This document shows, in pieces, positions 16,951 through 24,191 of a stretch of 64,000 nucleotides of DNA (the stretch's first letter is position 1; every line of letters starts with the position of its first letter). The notes under the pieces were generated by a model. It was not told the origin of the DNA and did not search any database. It saw only the letters and a list, made by a program, of their open reading frames with translations. Origin of the DNA: Roseibium sp. MMSF_3412 (GTDB taxonomy: Bacteria; Pseudomonadota; Alphaproteobacteria; Rhizobiales; Stappiaceae); contig NZ_JASHJI010000010.1 of NCBI RefSeq assembly GCF_030733265.1, forward strand, positions 62,001-126,000, written 5' to 3'. Both the position numbers and the translations under genes were made by a program.

Positions 16951-18288
16951 GTGATTGAAGCGGTCATGTATATTGCACTGGGGTTTTGCGCGGCCGGCCT
17001 GATCGGTCTTGCGATACTCCCTGCCTTCTACCGGAGGGCCTCCCGATTGACCGAAGAAGCGCTGCGCGCCGTCAATCCGTCAAGCTACGCCGAAGTTCGC
17101 GCAGCGCAGGACCAGGCAAGAGCACGGCACGCCATCGAACTCAGGCGCGTTGAGCGGCAACTCGATGACGAACGCGCCAAGGCCGCCAAGCATCATCTGG
17201 AAGTGTCGCGTCTGCGAACAGAAATTGAAGGTTTGAACCGCGGACACAAGGCCCAGGTTTCGGGACTGGAATCCAAGCTTGGCGCTCTGCATGGCGATCA
17301 GAAAGCCGTTGACCTTCTGTCTTCCGAGGTGACTACCTTGAAGGAGAAGCTTGCGGAAACGGAAGCCGCACTCGCCGAAAGCTGGAAAACACCCGTCCAC
17401 GAAGAACCGTTGCAAAAGCCCGAGGACAAAACCGGGGACAGCAATGACTGGCTCCCGGCAGCCGGTACGATGGCACTCGCCCAGATCACAGGTCTGGAAG
17501 CGGAAGTGGCGACGTTGAAATCTCGTTTGTCCAAATATGAGGCGGTTGAAAACCTGCCGGCGCAACCGGCACAGGACAGCCCGGAGGTGTCCGAGATCGC
17601 CAAGCTGGAAGCGCAGCTTGTCGATACGGAATCGAAATACGTGACCGCGCAGGCGGAAGTGACCAGATTGTCACTGCTTCTGGACGCCGGAGAAGTGAGG
17701 GATGCCGGCGACATCCAGCAAAAGACAGATGCGCCTTCGGAAGAGGTCGACGAACTCAAACGCATGAACGTCCAGCAGAAAGCTGAACTCGTTGCAAAAG
17801 ACCGCACCCTGGACAGGATGACCGGTCAGTTGGAGAAGCTCAAGAGCGACCTTGTGCAAGCCCCTGGCCTGATTGAACTCAGGCAGGAGTTCAAGGCGCT
17901 CGCCGCCAGACTTGCCGGCACCGTCGATGGAGCTGCGCCCGAAGAAACGCAGACTGACGCCCCGGCAGCTGAAGACGGATCAGACGACAAGAAGGGGAAA
18001 AGCAAGACGCGGAACGTGGTCGTGGCGAACAGCAAGACCGCCAAACCGAGGTCGATAAGGGTCAGAGCGGCAAAGATAGCGCCCCGAAAGGAAGAGGCAC
18101 CTGCCGCAAAGCCAACCGAGATCGCAACGGCTGCCGAGGCCCTTGTCAGCAGGATCGTTGCCTCCAATCGAAAGAAGCCGGCGGAAGAAAACAGCGCGCC
18201 GGTAGAAACGGAGGTAAACACCGACAATGGAACCGACACCGACCCGGAAGACAAACCCACCAAACAAAACAAGAAAGTTGTTGCCTGA
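16951..18288 (+). CDS. membrane-anchored coiled-coil protein of unknown function
   Basis: I do not recognise this 445-residue protein. Residues 1-28 form one membrane helix (MYIALGFCAAGLIGLAILPA) followed by basic residues (YRRASRLTE), so the bulk is probably cytoplasmic. From about 50 to 300 it is dominated by charged heptads predicted to form long coiled coils (RRVERQLDDERAKAAKHHLE, EVATLKSRLSKYE, KDRTLDRMTGQLEKLKSDL). The last 130 residues are low-complexity and Lys/Ala/Glu/Pro-rich, probably disordered. The start is a GTG at 16951. The layout (single anchor, coiled coil, disordered tail) suggests a scaffold or envelope-spanning protein, but no function can be given. Confidence 0.7.
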   Translation: MIEAVMYIALGFCAAGLIGLAILPAFYRRASRLTEEALRAVNPSSYAEVRAAQDQARARHAIELRRVERQLDDERAKAAKHHLEVSRLRTEIEGLNRGHKAQVSGLESKLGALHGDQKAVDLLSSEVTTLKEKLAETEAALAESWKTPVHEEPLQKPEDKTGDSNDWLPAAGTMALAQITGLEAEVATLKSRLSKYEAVENLPAQPAQDSPEVSEIAKLEAQLVDTESKYVTAQAEVTRLSLLLDAGEVRDAGDIQQKTDAPSEEVDELKRMNVQQKAELVAKDRTLDRMTGQLEKLKSDLVQAPGLIELRQEFKALAARLAGTVDGAAPEETQTDAPAAEDGSDDKKGKSKTRNVVVANSKTAKPRSIRVRAAKIAPRKEEAPAAKPTEIATAAEALVSRIVASNRKKPAEENSAPVETEVNTDNGTDTDPEDKPTKQNKKVVA

Positions 18289-18346
18289 ACGCCGCAATCA
18301 TCGGGTTGCGCGGCGCTCGGATCATTCCCCTGAAAGCCTCCTTTAA

Positions 18347-19123
18347 ATGCTGATTGAACGTCACAATGCAATTCTCGAACTTGCGCGGCAGATGGGGCGC
18401 GTCAGCGTTGACGATCTGGCACAACGGTTCGACGTCAGCCCGCAAACAATCCGCAAGGACCTGAACGAACTGTGCGAACGGCGCCTGCTTGCCAGAACAC
18501 ATGGCGGCGCCCTGCTCTCCTCTGGCATCGAGAATGTCGGCTACGAGGCCCGGCGGATCATTTCCAGCAAGGAAAAGGCGGACATCGGCGAAAGCGTCGC
18601 CGCGCTCATCCCTGACAATACTTCCATCTTCATCAATATCGGCACGACGACGGAAGCAGTGGCTCAGGCCCTGCTGCAACACCGCGGGCTGATGGTGATC
18701 ACGAACAACATCAATGTCGCCAGCCTGATGCGCGGCTATTCCCAGATCGAAGTGGTGATCGCGGGCGGCGTGTTGCGTCACGCCGACGGCGGCATCGTCG
18801 GTGAGGCGGCGGTCGACTTCATGCGCCAGTTCAAGGTCGACTTTGCGGTCATCGGCGCTTCGGCCGTCGATCCGGATGGGTCGCTGCTCGATTACGACTA
18901 CCGTGAGGTCAAGGTCACCAAGATCATCATGGACAACGCCCGCCATGTCATCCTTGCCGCCGACAGCACCAAGTTCGAGCGGACGGCACCGGTGCGGGTC
19001 GGTCATCTTTCTCAGGTCACCACGTTCGTGACCGATTATTGCCCCGATCCGAATTTCGCGAAAATCGCGCGCGATGCCGAGGTCAAACTGATTGAAACCG
19101 GGCAACGTCCCCCTGAGACGTGA
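18347..19123 (+). CDS. DeoR/GlpR-family transcriptional repressor
   Basis: A 258-residue regulator. The N-terminal winged helix-turn-helix (about 1-58) reads VDDLAQRFDVSPQTIRKDLN. A sugar-isomerase-like effector domain follows, with the family motifs FINIGTTTEAVAQAL, MVITNNINVASLM and FAVIGASAVDPDGSLLDYDY. It resembles GlpR, the repressor of glycerol-3-phosphate genes that responds to a phosphorylated sugar or glycerol-3-phosphate. No glp genes are in the window, so the ligand is not fixed. The gene starts 59 bases after the coiled-coil gene, with no clear link between them. Confidence 0.88.
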   Translation: MLIERHNAILELARQMGRVSVDDLAQRFDVSPQTIRKDLNELCERRLLARTHGGALLSSGIENVGYEARRIISSKEKADIGESVAALIPDNTSIFINIGTTTEAVAQALLQHRGLMVITNNINVASLMRGYSQIEVVIAGGVLRHADGGIVGEAAVDFMRQFKVDFAVIGASAVDPDGSLLDYDYREVKVTKIIMDNARHVILAADSTKFERTAPVRVGHLSQVTTFVTDYCPDPNFAKIARDAEVKLIETGQRPPET

Positions 19124-19281
19124 CGCCTGCCTTGCGGGTCCAATCCGAACGGCCGGTGCCGGAACTGAACGAGGGACACGCGGCAGGCATTGCGCGAGAT
19201 CGCCGAAGAAGCGCGCCTCGAGCCGGTCACGAAGCCGGCGGCTCCATGCGCAACGTGCTTAGGGAATATGCTCGAGGAAAG

Positions 19282-19357
19282 TGGCACGCCCAACGGGACT
19301 CGAACCCGTGTTTCCGCCGTGAAAGGGCGGCGTCCTAGACCGCTAGACGATGGGCGC
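19282..19357 (-). tRNA. tRNA-Glu (anticodon TTC)
   Basis: A 76-base cloverleaf with encoded CCA. The acceptor arm is GCGCCCA paired with TGGGCGT (one G-T pair at the first position), and the D arm contains TCGTCTAGCGGTCTAGGAC. The anticodon stem CCGCC/GGCGG holds the loop CTTTCAC, giving anticodon TTC for glutamate, and the T arm is ACGGGTTCGAGTCCCGT. It stands alone in a 389-base gap between the DeoR-family gene and the small membrane-protein gene. Confidence 0.95.
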
Positions 19358-19512
19358 GCAATGGCTCGAAACATGTCTGTATCAAGCCGAGGTTCGTGCG
19401 TATAAGACCGCGCGGCCAAAGACGCAAGCCCTTTTTTCGCTTTGGTGTCACCGGCCGGTGTTTTTCATCAAATCGACGCGAATGACGATCCTGCACCGCC
19501 GACGGCAGCGAT

Positions 19513-19869
19513 TCACCGCGCAACGAAATCGGTCCGGCCGATCTGCTTGCCGCTCACCGGGTCAATGCGAAGAAGAGCCGTTTTGCTCCCCTCTTTCACC
19601 AGAACGAAGATAATTCCGTCGGCAACGGTTGCCTGAAGCACTTCGGCATCCGGGCCGACGACAATGGACGAGGCGAACGCATCCTGCGAAATATCGGTAT
19701 CATCGGTGTTGATCTTGTAGAGAATTGCTGCAAAGACAGCGAACAAACCCGCGAACATGATCAGGGACGATCCGAAAAGCAGGCGTTTCAGTCTTGCCTG
19801 GATGCGTTCGGCAGCCGGATCGAGCGGCGGTTCTTTCTGGTCCTCGTCCCGAAAATCAGGGTGTGACAT
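19513..19869 (-). CDS. small single-pass membrane protein (possibly DUF6476)
   Basis: A 118-residue protein. The acidic N-terminus (MSHPDFRDEDQKEPPLDP) is followed by basic residues, one membrane helix (LFGSSLIMFAGLFAVFAAIL, about 42-62), and a C-terminal domain of short beta-strands (EVLQATVADGIIFVLVKEG, TALLRIDPVSGKQIGR) probably in the periplasm. The pattern resembles the alphaproteobacterial DUF6476 proteins, but this is recognition by feel. Its ATG (19869-19867) overlaps the ATG of the divergent pseudouridine synthase gene (19868-19870), so each ribosome site lies inside the other gene. Function is unknown. Confidence 0.7.
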   Translation of the reverse strand: MSHPDFRDEDQKEPPLDPAAERIQARLKRLLFGSSLIMFAGLFAVFAAILYKINTDDTDISQDAFASSIVVGPDAEVLQATVADGIIFVLVKEGSKTALLRIDPVSGKQIGRTDFVAR

Positions 19870-20893
19870 GACAGATGTTTCCCATGAAGATCCGGTCGAC
19901 CCCGACACGGATTTCAGATTGACAGTAGATGCAGCCGATGCCGGGAAACGGCTGGATGCGGTTCTGGCAGCGCATCTGGATGCGCTGAGCCGCAACAGGA
20001 TCCAGTCCCTCATCAAGTCCGGAGACGTCACCGTCGGCGGCGCGAAAATAGTGGAACCCAAATTCCGGGTCAATGAAGGAGATGCGCTCACTTTGACGCT
20101 GCCGGAACCGGAAGATCCCACGCCGAAAGGCGAGAACATCCCGATCAATGTCGTTTACGAGGATGAACATCTGATCGTTGTCGACAAACCTGCCGGACTT
20201 GTTGTGCATCCGGGGGCCGGAAACTGGACCGGCACGCTTGTCAACGCGCTGATCCATCATTGCGGCGACAGCCTGTCGGGTATCGGCGGCGTCAGACGTC
20301 CGGGGATCGTGCACCGGATAGACAAGGACACCTCCGGTCTTCTGGTGGTGGCGAAAACGGACCAGGCGCACCAGGGACTGACCGGTCAGTTCGCAGATCA
20401 TGGCCGCAGCGGCCCGCTTGAGCGTGCCTATGCCGCGATCGTCTGGGGAGCTCCAGCCAGCCTGAAGGGCACGATCGACGCCAATCTGGCCCGCTCCCAG
20501 AGCAACAGGCAGAAAATGGCTGTGGTCAAGACCAGCGGGCGGCAAGCCGTTACGCACTGGCAGGTCAAGGAGCGTTTCGGTCCGGCCGAACAGGCAGATC
20601 TCGCGTCATTGATCGAATGCCGCCTGGAAACCGGCCGCACTCATCAGATCCGTGTTCACATGGCCCATATCGGACACCCGCTGATCGGTGACGGGGACTA
20701 CGGCTCCGGCTTCAAGACGAAGATCAATCGCCTGGATGAACCTCTCAAAAGCACAGTATCGGGCTTCGGCAGACAGGCCCTTCATGCCGGATTGTTGGCT
20801 TTCATGCATCCGGCAAACGGCGAGACACTGCGTTTTGAAAGTCCCTATCCAGCTGATTTTGCACATCTTTTGGCTTCGTTACAAAAATTTTAG
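19868..20893 (+). CDS. RluA-family 23S rRNA pseudouridine synthase (RluD-like)
   Basis: A 341-residue protein. The N-terminal S4 RNA-binding domain (about 20-75) reads KRLDAVLAAHLDALSRNRIQ. The catalytic domain has the Asp motif RPGIVHRIDKDTSGLLVVAK near residue 145, and the C-terminal part has the family pattern LIECRLETGRTHQIRVHMAH. S4 plus this catalytic motif fits RluD/RluC-type enzymes that isomerise uridines in 23S rRNA. RluD, which acts on helix 69, is the best guess. The start at 19868 is preferred over upstream codons that would lie inside the divergent gene. The gene is followed by rpoH. Confidence 0.88.
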   Translation: MTDVSHEDPVDPDTDFRLTVDAADAGKRLDAVLAAHLDALSRNRIQSLIKSGDVTVGGAKIVEPKFRVNEGDALTLTLPEPEDPTPKGENIPINVVYEDEHLIVVDKPAGLVVHPGAGNWTGTLVNALIHHCGDSLSGIGGVRRPGIVHRIDKDTSGLLVVAKTDQAHQGLTGQFADHGRSGPLERAYAAIVWGAPASLKGTIDANLARSQSNRQKMAVVKTSGRQAVTHWQVKERFGPAEQADLASLIECRLETGRTHQIRVHMAHIGHPLIGDGDYGSGFKTKINRLDEPLKSTVSGFGRQALHAGLLAFMHPANGETLRFESPYPADFAHLLASLQKF

Positions 20894-20935
20894 GATGGAA
20901 TTGCGCGAACGTGCCATGCAATCGGCATTTTCCAA

Positions 20936-20945
20936 CCTATATTAG
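20936..20945 (+). promoter_or_regulatory. candidate -10 element upstream of rpoH
   Basis: CCTATATTAG fits the -10 consensus of alphaproteobacterial RpoH promoters (CYTATNTNNG). It lies 125 bases before the rpoH start, but no TTG is found at the right distance upstream. It could equally be a housekeeping -10 (TATATT). Confidence 0.3.
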
Positions 20946-21069
20946 TATCTCTTGTGTGCCTTTAACGGACACGATTCTGCGTCCACCTTTCCTCTGACAT
21001 GGAGTGCTTGCGTAAACCGGAGCAGCGGGAGGCAGGGAGGATGCGACATGACGAAAGGGGGTGCATAAT

Positions 21070-21960
21070 ATGGCCCAAAACGTACCTACTCTCACAGCCG
21101 GGGAAGGTGGCCTGAGCCGCTACCTGGATGAGATTCGTAAGTTTCCCATGCTGCAGCCGCAGGAAGAGTACATGCTCGCCAAGCGCTACAAGGAGCATGA
21201 AGACCCTGAAGCTGCCGAACGTCTCGTGAATTCCCACCTTCGACTGGTCGCCAAGATAGCCATGGGCTATCGCGGCTACGGCTTGCCGATCGGCGAAGTC
21301 GTGTCGGAGGGCAACGTCGGCCTGATGCAGGCAGTCAAGCGTTTCGAACCCGACAAGGGGTTCCGCCTGGCGACCTACGCCATGTGGTGGATCAAGGCAG
21401 CGATCCAGGAATACATCCTGAGATCCTGGTCGCTCGTGAAAATGGGCACGACCGCCAACCAGAAACGCCTGTTCTTCAACCTGCGCCGCCTGAAGGGCAA
21501 GATCCAGGCGCTCGATGAGGGTGATCTGAAACCGCATCAGGTCAAGGAGATCGCAACGCGCCTCGGAGTTTCCGAGGAAGAAGTGGTATCCATGAACCGG
21601 CGCCTGGGCGGCGATGCCAGCCTCAATGCACCGGTGCGCGCCGAGGCGGACGCAGGCGAGTGGCAGGATTGGCTTGTTGATGAAAGCGACAGCCAGGAAA
21701 CCCTGCTCGCCAACCAGGAAGAACTGGACATGCGCCGCAAGCTTCTGAGCGATGCCATGGATGTGCTCAACGAGCGTGAGCGCCGCATCTTCGAAGCGCG
21801 CCGTCTTGCCGAGGACCCGATGACACTGGAAGACCTGTCAGGCGAATTCGGTGTCAGCCGCGAGCGCGTGCGCCAGATCGAGGTGCGTGCCTTTGAAAAA
21901 GTTCAAAAGGCGGTGCGCAACAATGCGCGCGCTCAGGAACAACAGCAGCCGGTCGCCTGA
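21070..21960 (+). CDS. rpoH: heat-shock sigma factor RpoH (sigma-32)
   Basis: A 296-residue group 3-type sigma factor. Region 2 (RLVNSHLRLVAKIAMGYRGY, YAMWWIKAAIQEYILRSW) is followed by the RpoH box QKRLFFNLRRLK near residue 140, which marks sigma-32 apart from RpoD. Region 4 carries the helix-turn-helix LEDLSGEFGVSRERVRQIE near the end. It directs RNA polymerase to heat-shock and membrane-stress genes, and a matching promoter is seen before ftsH in this window. The start at 21070 has a GGGGG-type ribosome site. Alphaproteobacteria often carry two rpoH genes, and which one this is cannot be told here. A strong terminator follows. Confidence 0.95.
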   Translation: MAQNVPTLTAGEGGLSRYLDEIRKFPMLQPQEEYMLAKRYKEHEDPEAAERLVNSHLRLVAKIAMGYRGYGLPIGEVVSEGNVGLMQAVKRFEPDKGFRLATYAMWWIKAAIQEYILRSWSLVKMGTTANQKRLFFNLRRLKGKIQALDEGDLKPHQVKEIATRLGVSEEEVVSMNRRLGGDASLNAPVRAEADAGEWQDWLVDESDSQETLLANQEELDMRRKLLSDAMDVLNERERRIFEARRLAEDPMTLEDLSGEFGVSRERVRQIEVRAFEKVQKAVRNNARAQEQQQPVA

Positions 21961-21982
21961 CGGCAGACGCTGCTGAACCAAC

Positions 21983-22017
21983 AAAAAACGCCGGGGCAGA
22001 GCCCCGGCGTTTTTTGC
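21983..22017. terminator. terminator downstream of rpoH
   Basis: AACGCCGGGGC pairs with GCCCCGGCGTT around an AGA loop, with a T-run on the plus strand and an A-run before it. It can serve both rpoH and the convergent uptake operon. Confidence 0.88.
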
Positions 22018-22071
22018 TTTTGCAAGAGCATTCAGGACAGGAAACGATGCGGCCCCCGGCCCCGGCTGTCG

Positions 22072-23013
22072 TCATCTGATCTCGACGGCATAGCTCTCGA
22101 CCGGAACGACCTTGCTGATAAGCCCCGCCTCGGCCATGAATTCGGCAAAACGTTGATACCGGCCTTCGTCGAGACTTGCCGGACGCTTGGCAAATCGCGG
22201 CAGCGTGTCCGCCCAGGCGCGCCGGTTCAATTCGTCATTCAGTTCAGGATAGGCCTCGATGAAGGCATCCCACGCGTCATCCGGATGGTTCGTGAGATAG
22301 ACGGTGGCGGCCTCGATGGCAGCCAGGAATTTCGCAAAGCGCGGGTCGCCCGTCTTGTCCTTGTTCACAACGTAAATCAGCTCGTCGAAGATCGGCACGC
22401 CGTTTTCTTCCGGAAAGAAGGCAACGCCCTTTTTTCCCTCGATTTCAAGCTGCGTGAGCTCGAAGTTTCGATACGCGCCGATGACCGCATCCACCTGGCC
22501 GGACATGAGCGCGGGCGACAGGGAGAAATTCACGTTGATCAGTTCGACATCATCAACGCTCAGGCCGACCGATTTCAGCATTTGTCCGAGCATGGCATCC
22601 TCGAAGCCTGAAACCGAATAACCGATTGTTTTTCCCTTGAGGTCTTCAAGCTTCTTGATCGGACCATCTTCCAGAACAATCAGCGAGTTCAGCGGTGTTT
22701 CAACCAGTGTCCCGATCCAGGAGACCGGCAGGCCTTCTTCGATCTGAGCATGCAGCGTCGGCTGATAGGAGATCGCGATATCCCCCTGCCCGGCCGCGAC
22801 CAGTTTCGGCGGCATCGCCGGGTCGGCCGGTTCGATCAGTTCGACCTCCAGGCCTTGCGCTTCAAAGAAGCCTTTTGTCTGCGCGGTGATGACCGGTGCG
22901 TGATCCGGATTGGTGAACCAGTCGAGCAGTACGGTCAGCTTGTCCGCGGCGTGAGCCGGTGCGCTTGCAAGCAAAGCCGCGGCAAGTGCCAATGAAAGGA
23001 CGTTGGTTTTCAT
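22072..23013 (-). CDS. thiY: ABC transporter substrate-binding protein for a thiamine precursor (ThiY/NMT1 type)
   Basis: A 313-residue periplasmic protein with a signal peptide (LSLALAAALLASAPAHAAD). The mature part follows the NMT1/SsuA-like fold: LTVLLDWFTNPDHAPVI, the hallmark of HMP/formylaminopyrimidine-binding ThiY proteins, then GQGDIAISYQPTLHAQIEEG and MSGQVDAVIGAYRNFE. It likely binds a thiamine pyrimidine precursor. The TPP riboswitch upstream of the operon supports this strongly. The gene follows the permease after 22 bases. No ATP-binding subunit gene is found in the operon. Confidence 0.87.
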   Translation of the reverse strand: MKTNVLSLALAAALLASAPAHAADKLTVLLDWFTNPDHAPVITAQTKGFFEAQGLEVELIEPADPAMPPKLVAAGQGDIAISYQPTLHAQIEEGLPVSWIGTLVETPLNSLIVLEDGPIKKLEDLKGKTIGYSVSGFEDAMLGQMLKSVGLSVDDVELINVNFSLSPALMSGQVDAVIGAYRNFELTQLEIEGKKGVAFFPEENGVPIFDELIYVVNKDKTGDPRFAKFLAAIEAATVYLTNHPDDAWDAFIEAYPELNDELNRRAWADTLPRFAKRPASLDEGRYQRFAEFMAEAGLISKVVPVESYAVEIR

Positions 23014-23035
23014 TCATTCCTCCAGGAAAAGGCAG

Positions 23036-23791
23036 TCAGTTTTCGACCTGCCAGGGGACAATCATCCGGGCAAACGCGTCCGCCGCGGCCCGCAAGAGAA
23101 GAACCATCACCGCCAGCAGAATGAGGGCGGCGAAGGTTTCATCGGTCTTCACCCGCGCATTGCTGTGCAGCATGACAAAGGCAAGCCCGCCCTTCGCGCC
23201 CACCCATTCGCCGACAATCGCGCCGATGGGAGCAAACACGGCAGCGATCCGGATTCCCGAGGCGAGCGCCGGCAGAGCTGCTGGAAGGCGCAGCATCCAA
23301 AGTTCGGTAAGGCGGGGCAGCCGGTAAAGCCGGGCAAGATCAACGAGGCCGGGATCCATCCGCCGCAGGCCGTCATACATGGTTGAGGTGACCGCGAAAA
23401 AGATGACCAGAACGGCCATCACGACCTTGGACGCCAGTCCCCACCCCAGCCACAACACCAGGATCGGCGCGATCGCGAAAACCGGAAGGGATTGCGTCAC
23501 GAGGATAAGCGGAAGCAGCGCGGGCCGTGTCAGGGGAAACGTCCACAAAAGGATAGCACTGGTCGCCCCTGCCAAGACACCGAACACAAGCCCCAGCACC
23601 GTCTCGTAGGCGGTGATGCCGGCATGGTGCAAAAAGAAGTCCGGCTTCGAGGTGAACGCCAACCAGACCCGCTCCGGACCGGGCAGCATGTAGGGCTCTA
23701 TGTTCAGCGTCCGCACAAGCATCGCCCACAAGGCGACGCACACGGCGAGCCCGAGTGCGGCCTTGCCGCTTTTCAAAAGCAATGCCGTCAC
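23036..23791 (-). CDS. thiX: ABC transporter permease for a thiamine precursor (ThiX type)
   Basis: A 251-residue inner-membrane protein with about six helices. It carries the BPD_transp_1 coupling loop EAA-like segment near ALPALASGIRIAAVFAPIGA and EWVGAKGGLAFVMLHSNARV. It belongs with the SsuC/ThiX permeases that pair with NMT1-type binding proteins. The start is GTG at 23791 behind a GAGGAG ribosome site. The leader contains a TPP riboswitch about 240 bases upstream, so expression should fall when thiamine pyrophosphate is plentiful. The ATPase gene that usually accompanies such a pair (thiZ) is absent between the riboswitch and this gene. Confidence 0.85.
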   Translation of the reverse strand: MTALLLKSGKAALGLAVCVALWAMLVRTLNIEPYMLPGPERVWLAFTSKPDFFLHHAGITAYETVLGLVFGVLAGATSAILLWTFPLTRPALLPLILVTQSLPVFAIAPILVLWLGWGLASKVVMAVLVIFFAVTSTMYDGLRRMDPGLVDLARLYRLPRLTELWMLRLPAALPALASGIRIAAVFAPIGAIVGEWVGAKGGLAFVMLHSNARVKTDETFAALILLAVMVLLLRAAADAFARMIVPWQVEN

Positions 23792-24029
23792 GTTCGGGCT
23801 CCTCTGGAAAAAGCCGTCACGCCAGTGACTTTATCAACGGCCAGGCACCGACCCGAAGTCAGATCTGAACACATCAAAGGATCTCCCGTCCCGGAGCGAT
23901 GCCGCTTGCGATCCGTTTACCCGCAAGACGTTCACGCTCCCTGGCCATCTTCAGAGGACAATCGATCTGACACGATCAAGCGTCCGCTGACACGGCCGAA
24001 ACTGACATTGGAGATCCGGGAATAGGCTA

Positions 24030-24124
24030 AGGATTCCGTCCCTTCGCCGGCATGACCCGGATCAGGTTCTAAGGGTTCGGCGGTAAGCCATCTCAGTTCC
24101 GGAAACCGGAACACCCCTCGGACC
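24030..24124 (-). promoter_or_regulatory. TPP riboswitch (THI element)
   Basis: Read on the minus strand, the region shows the conserved THI-box parts in order: GAGGGGTG, then CTGAGATGG, then the ACCC-type segment and GAACCTGATCCGGGTCATGC, and closing GGCGAAGGGA. These match the pyrimidine-sensing helix (CUGAGA) and the pyrophosphate-sensing helix. It lies ahead of the thiX-thiY genes and shows that they serve thiamine or precursor uptake. The spacer between the switch and thiX (about 240 bases) is unusually long. Confidence 0.95.
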
Positions 24125-24191
24125 AAGACGGAACATGCCTTGCCCTGTCGGAAAAGGCAAGCCGTCAATTCAGGTTTAGTAGAGAGCGTCC

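Noticed and set aside
19124..19281. A coding-like segment between the DeoR-family gene and tRNA-Glu
   Set aside because: A frame reading REIAEEARLEPVTKPAA was noticed downstream of the stop, but it has no start, no homology that I recognise and runs into the tRNA.
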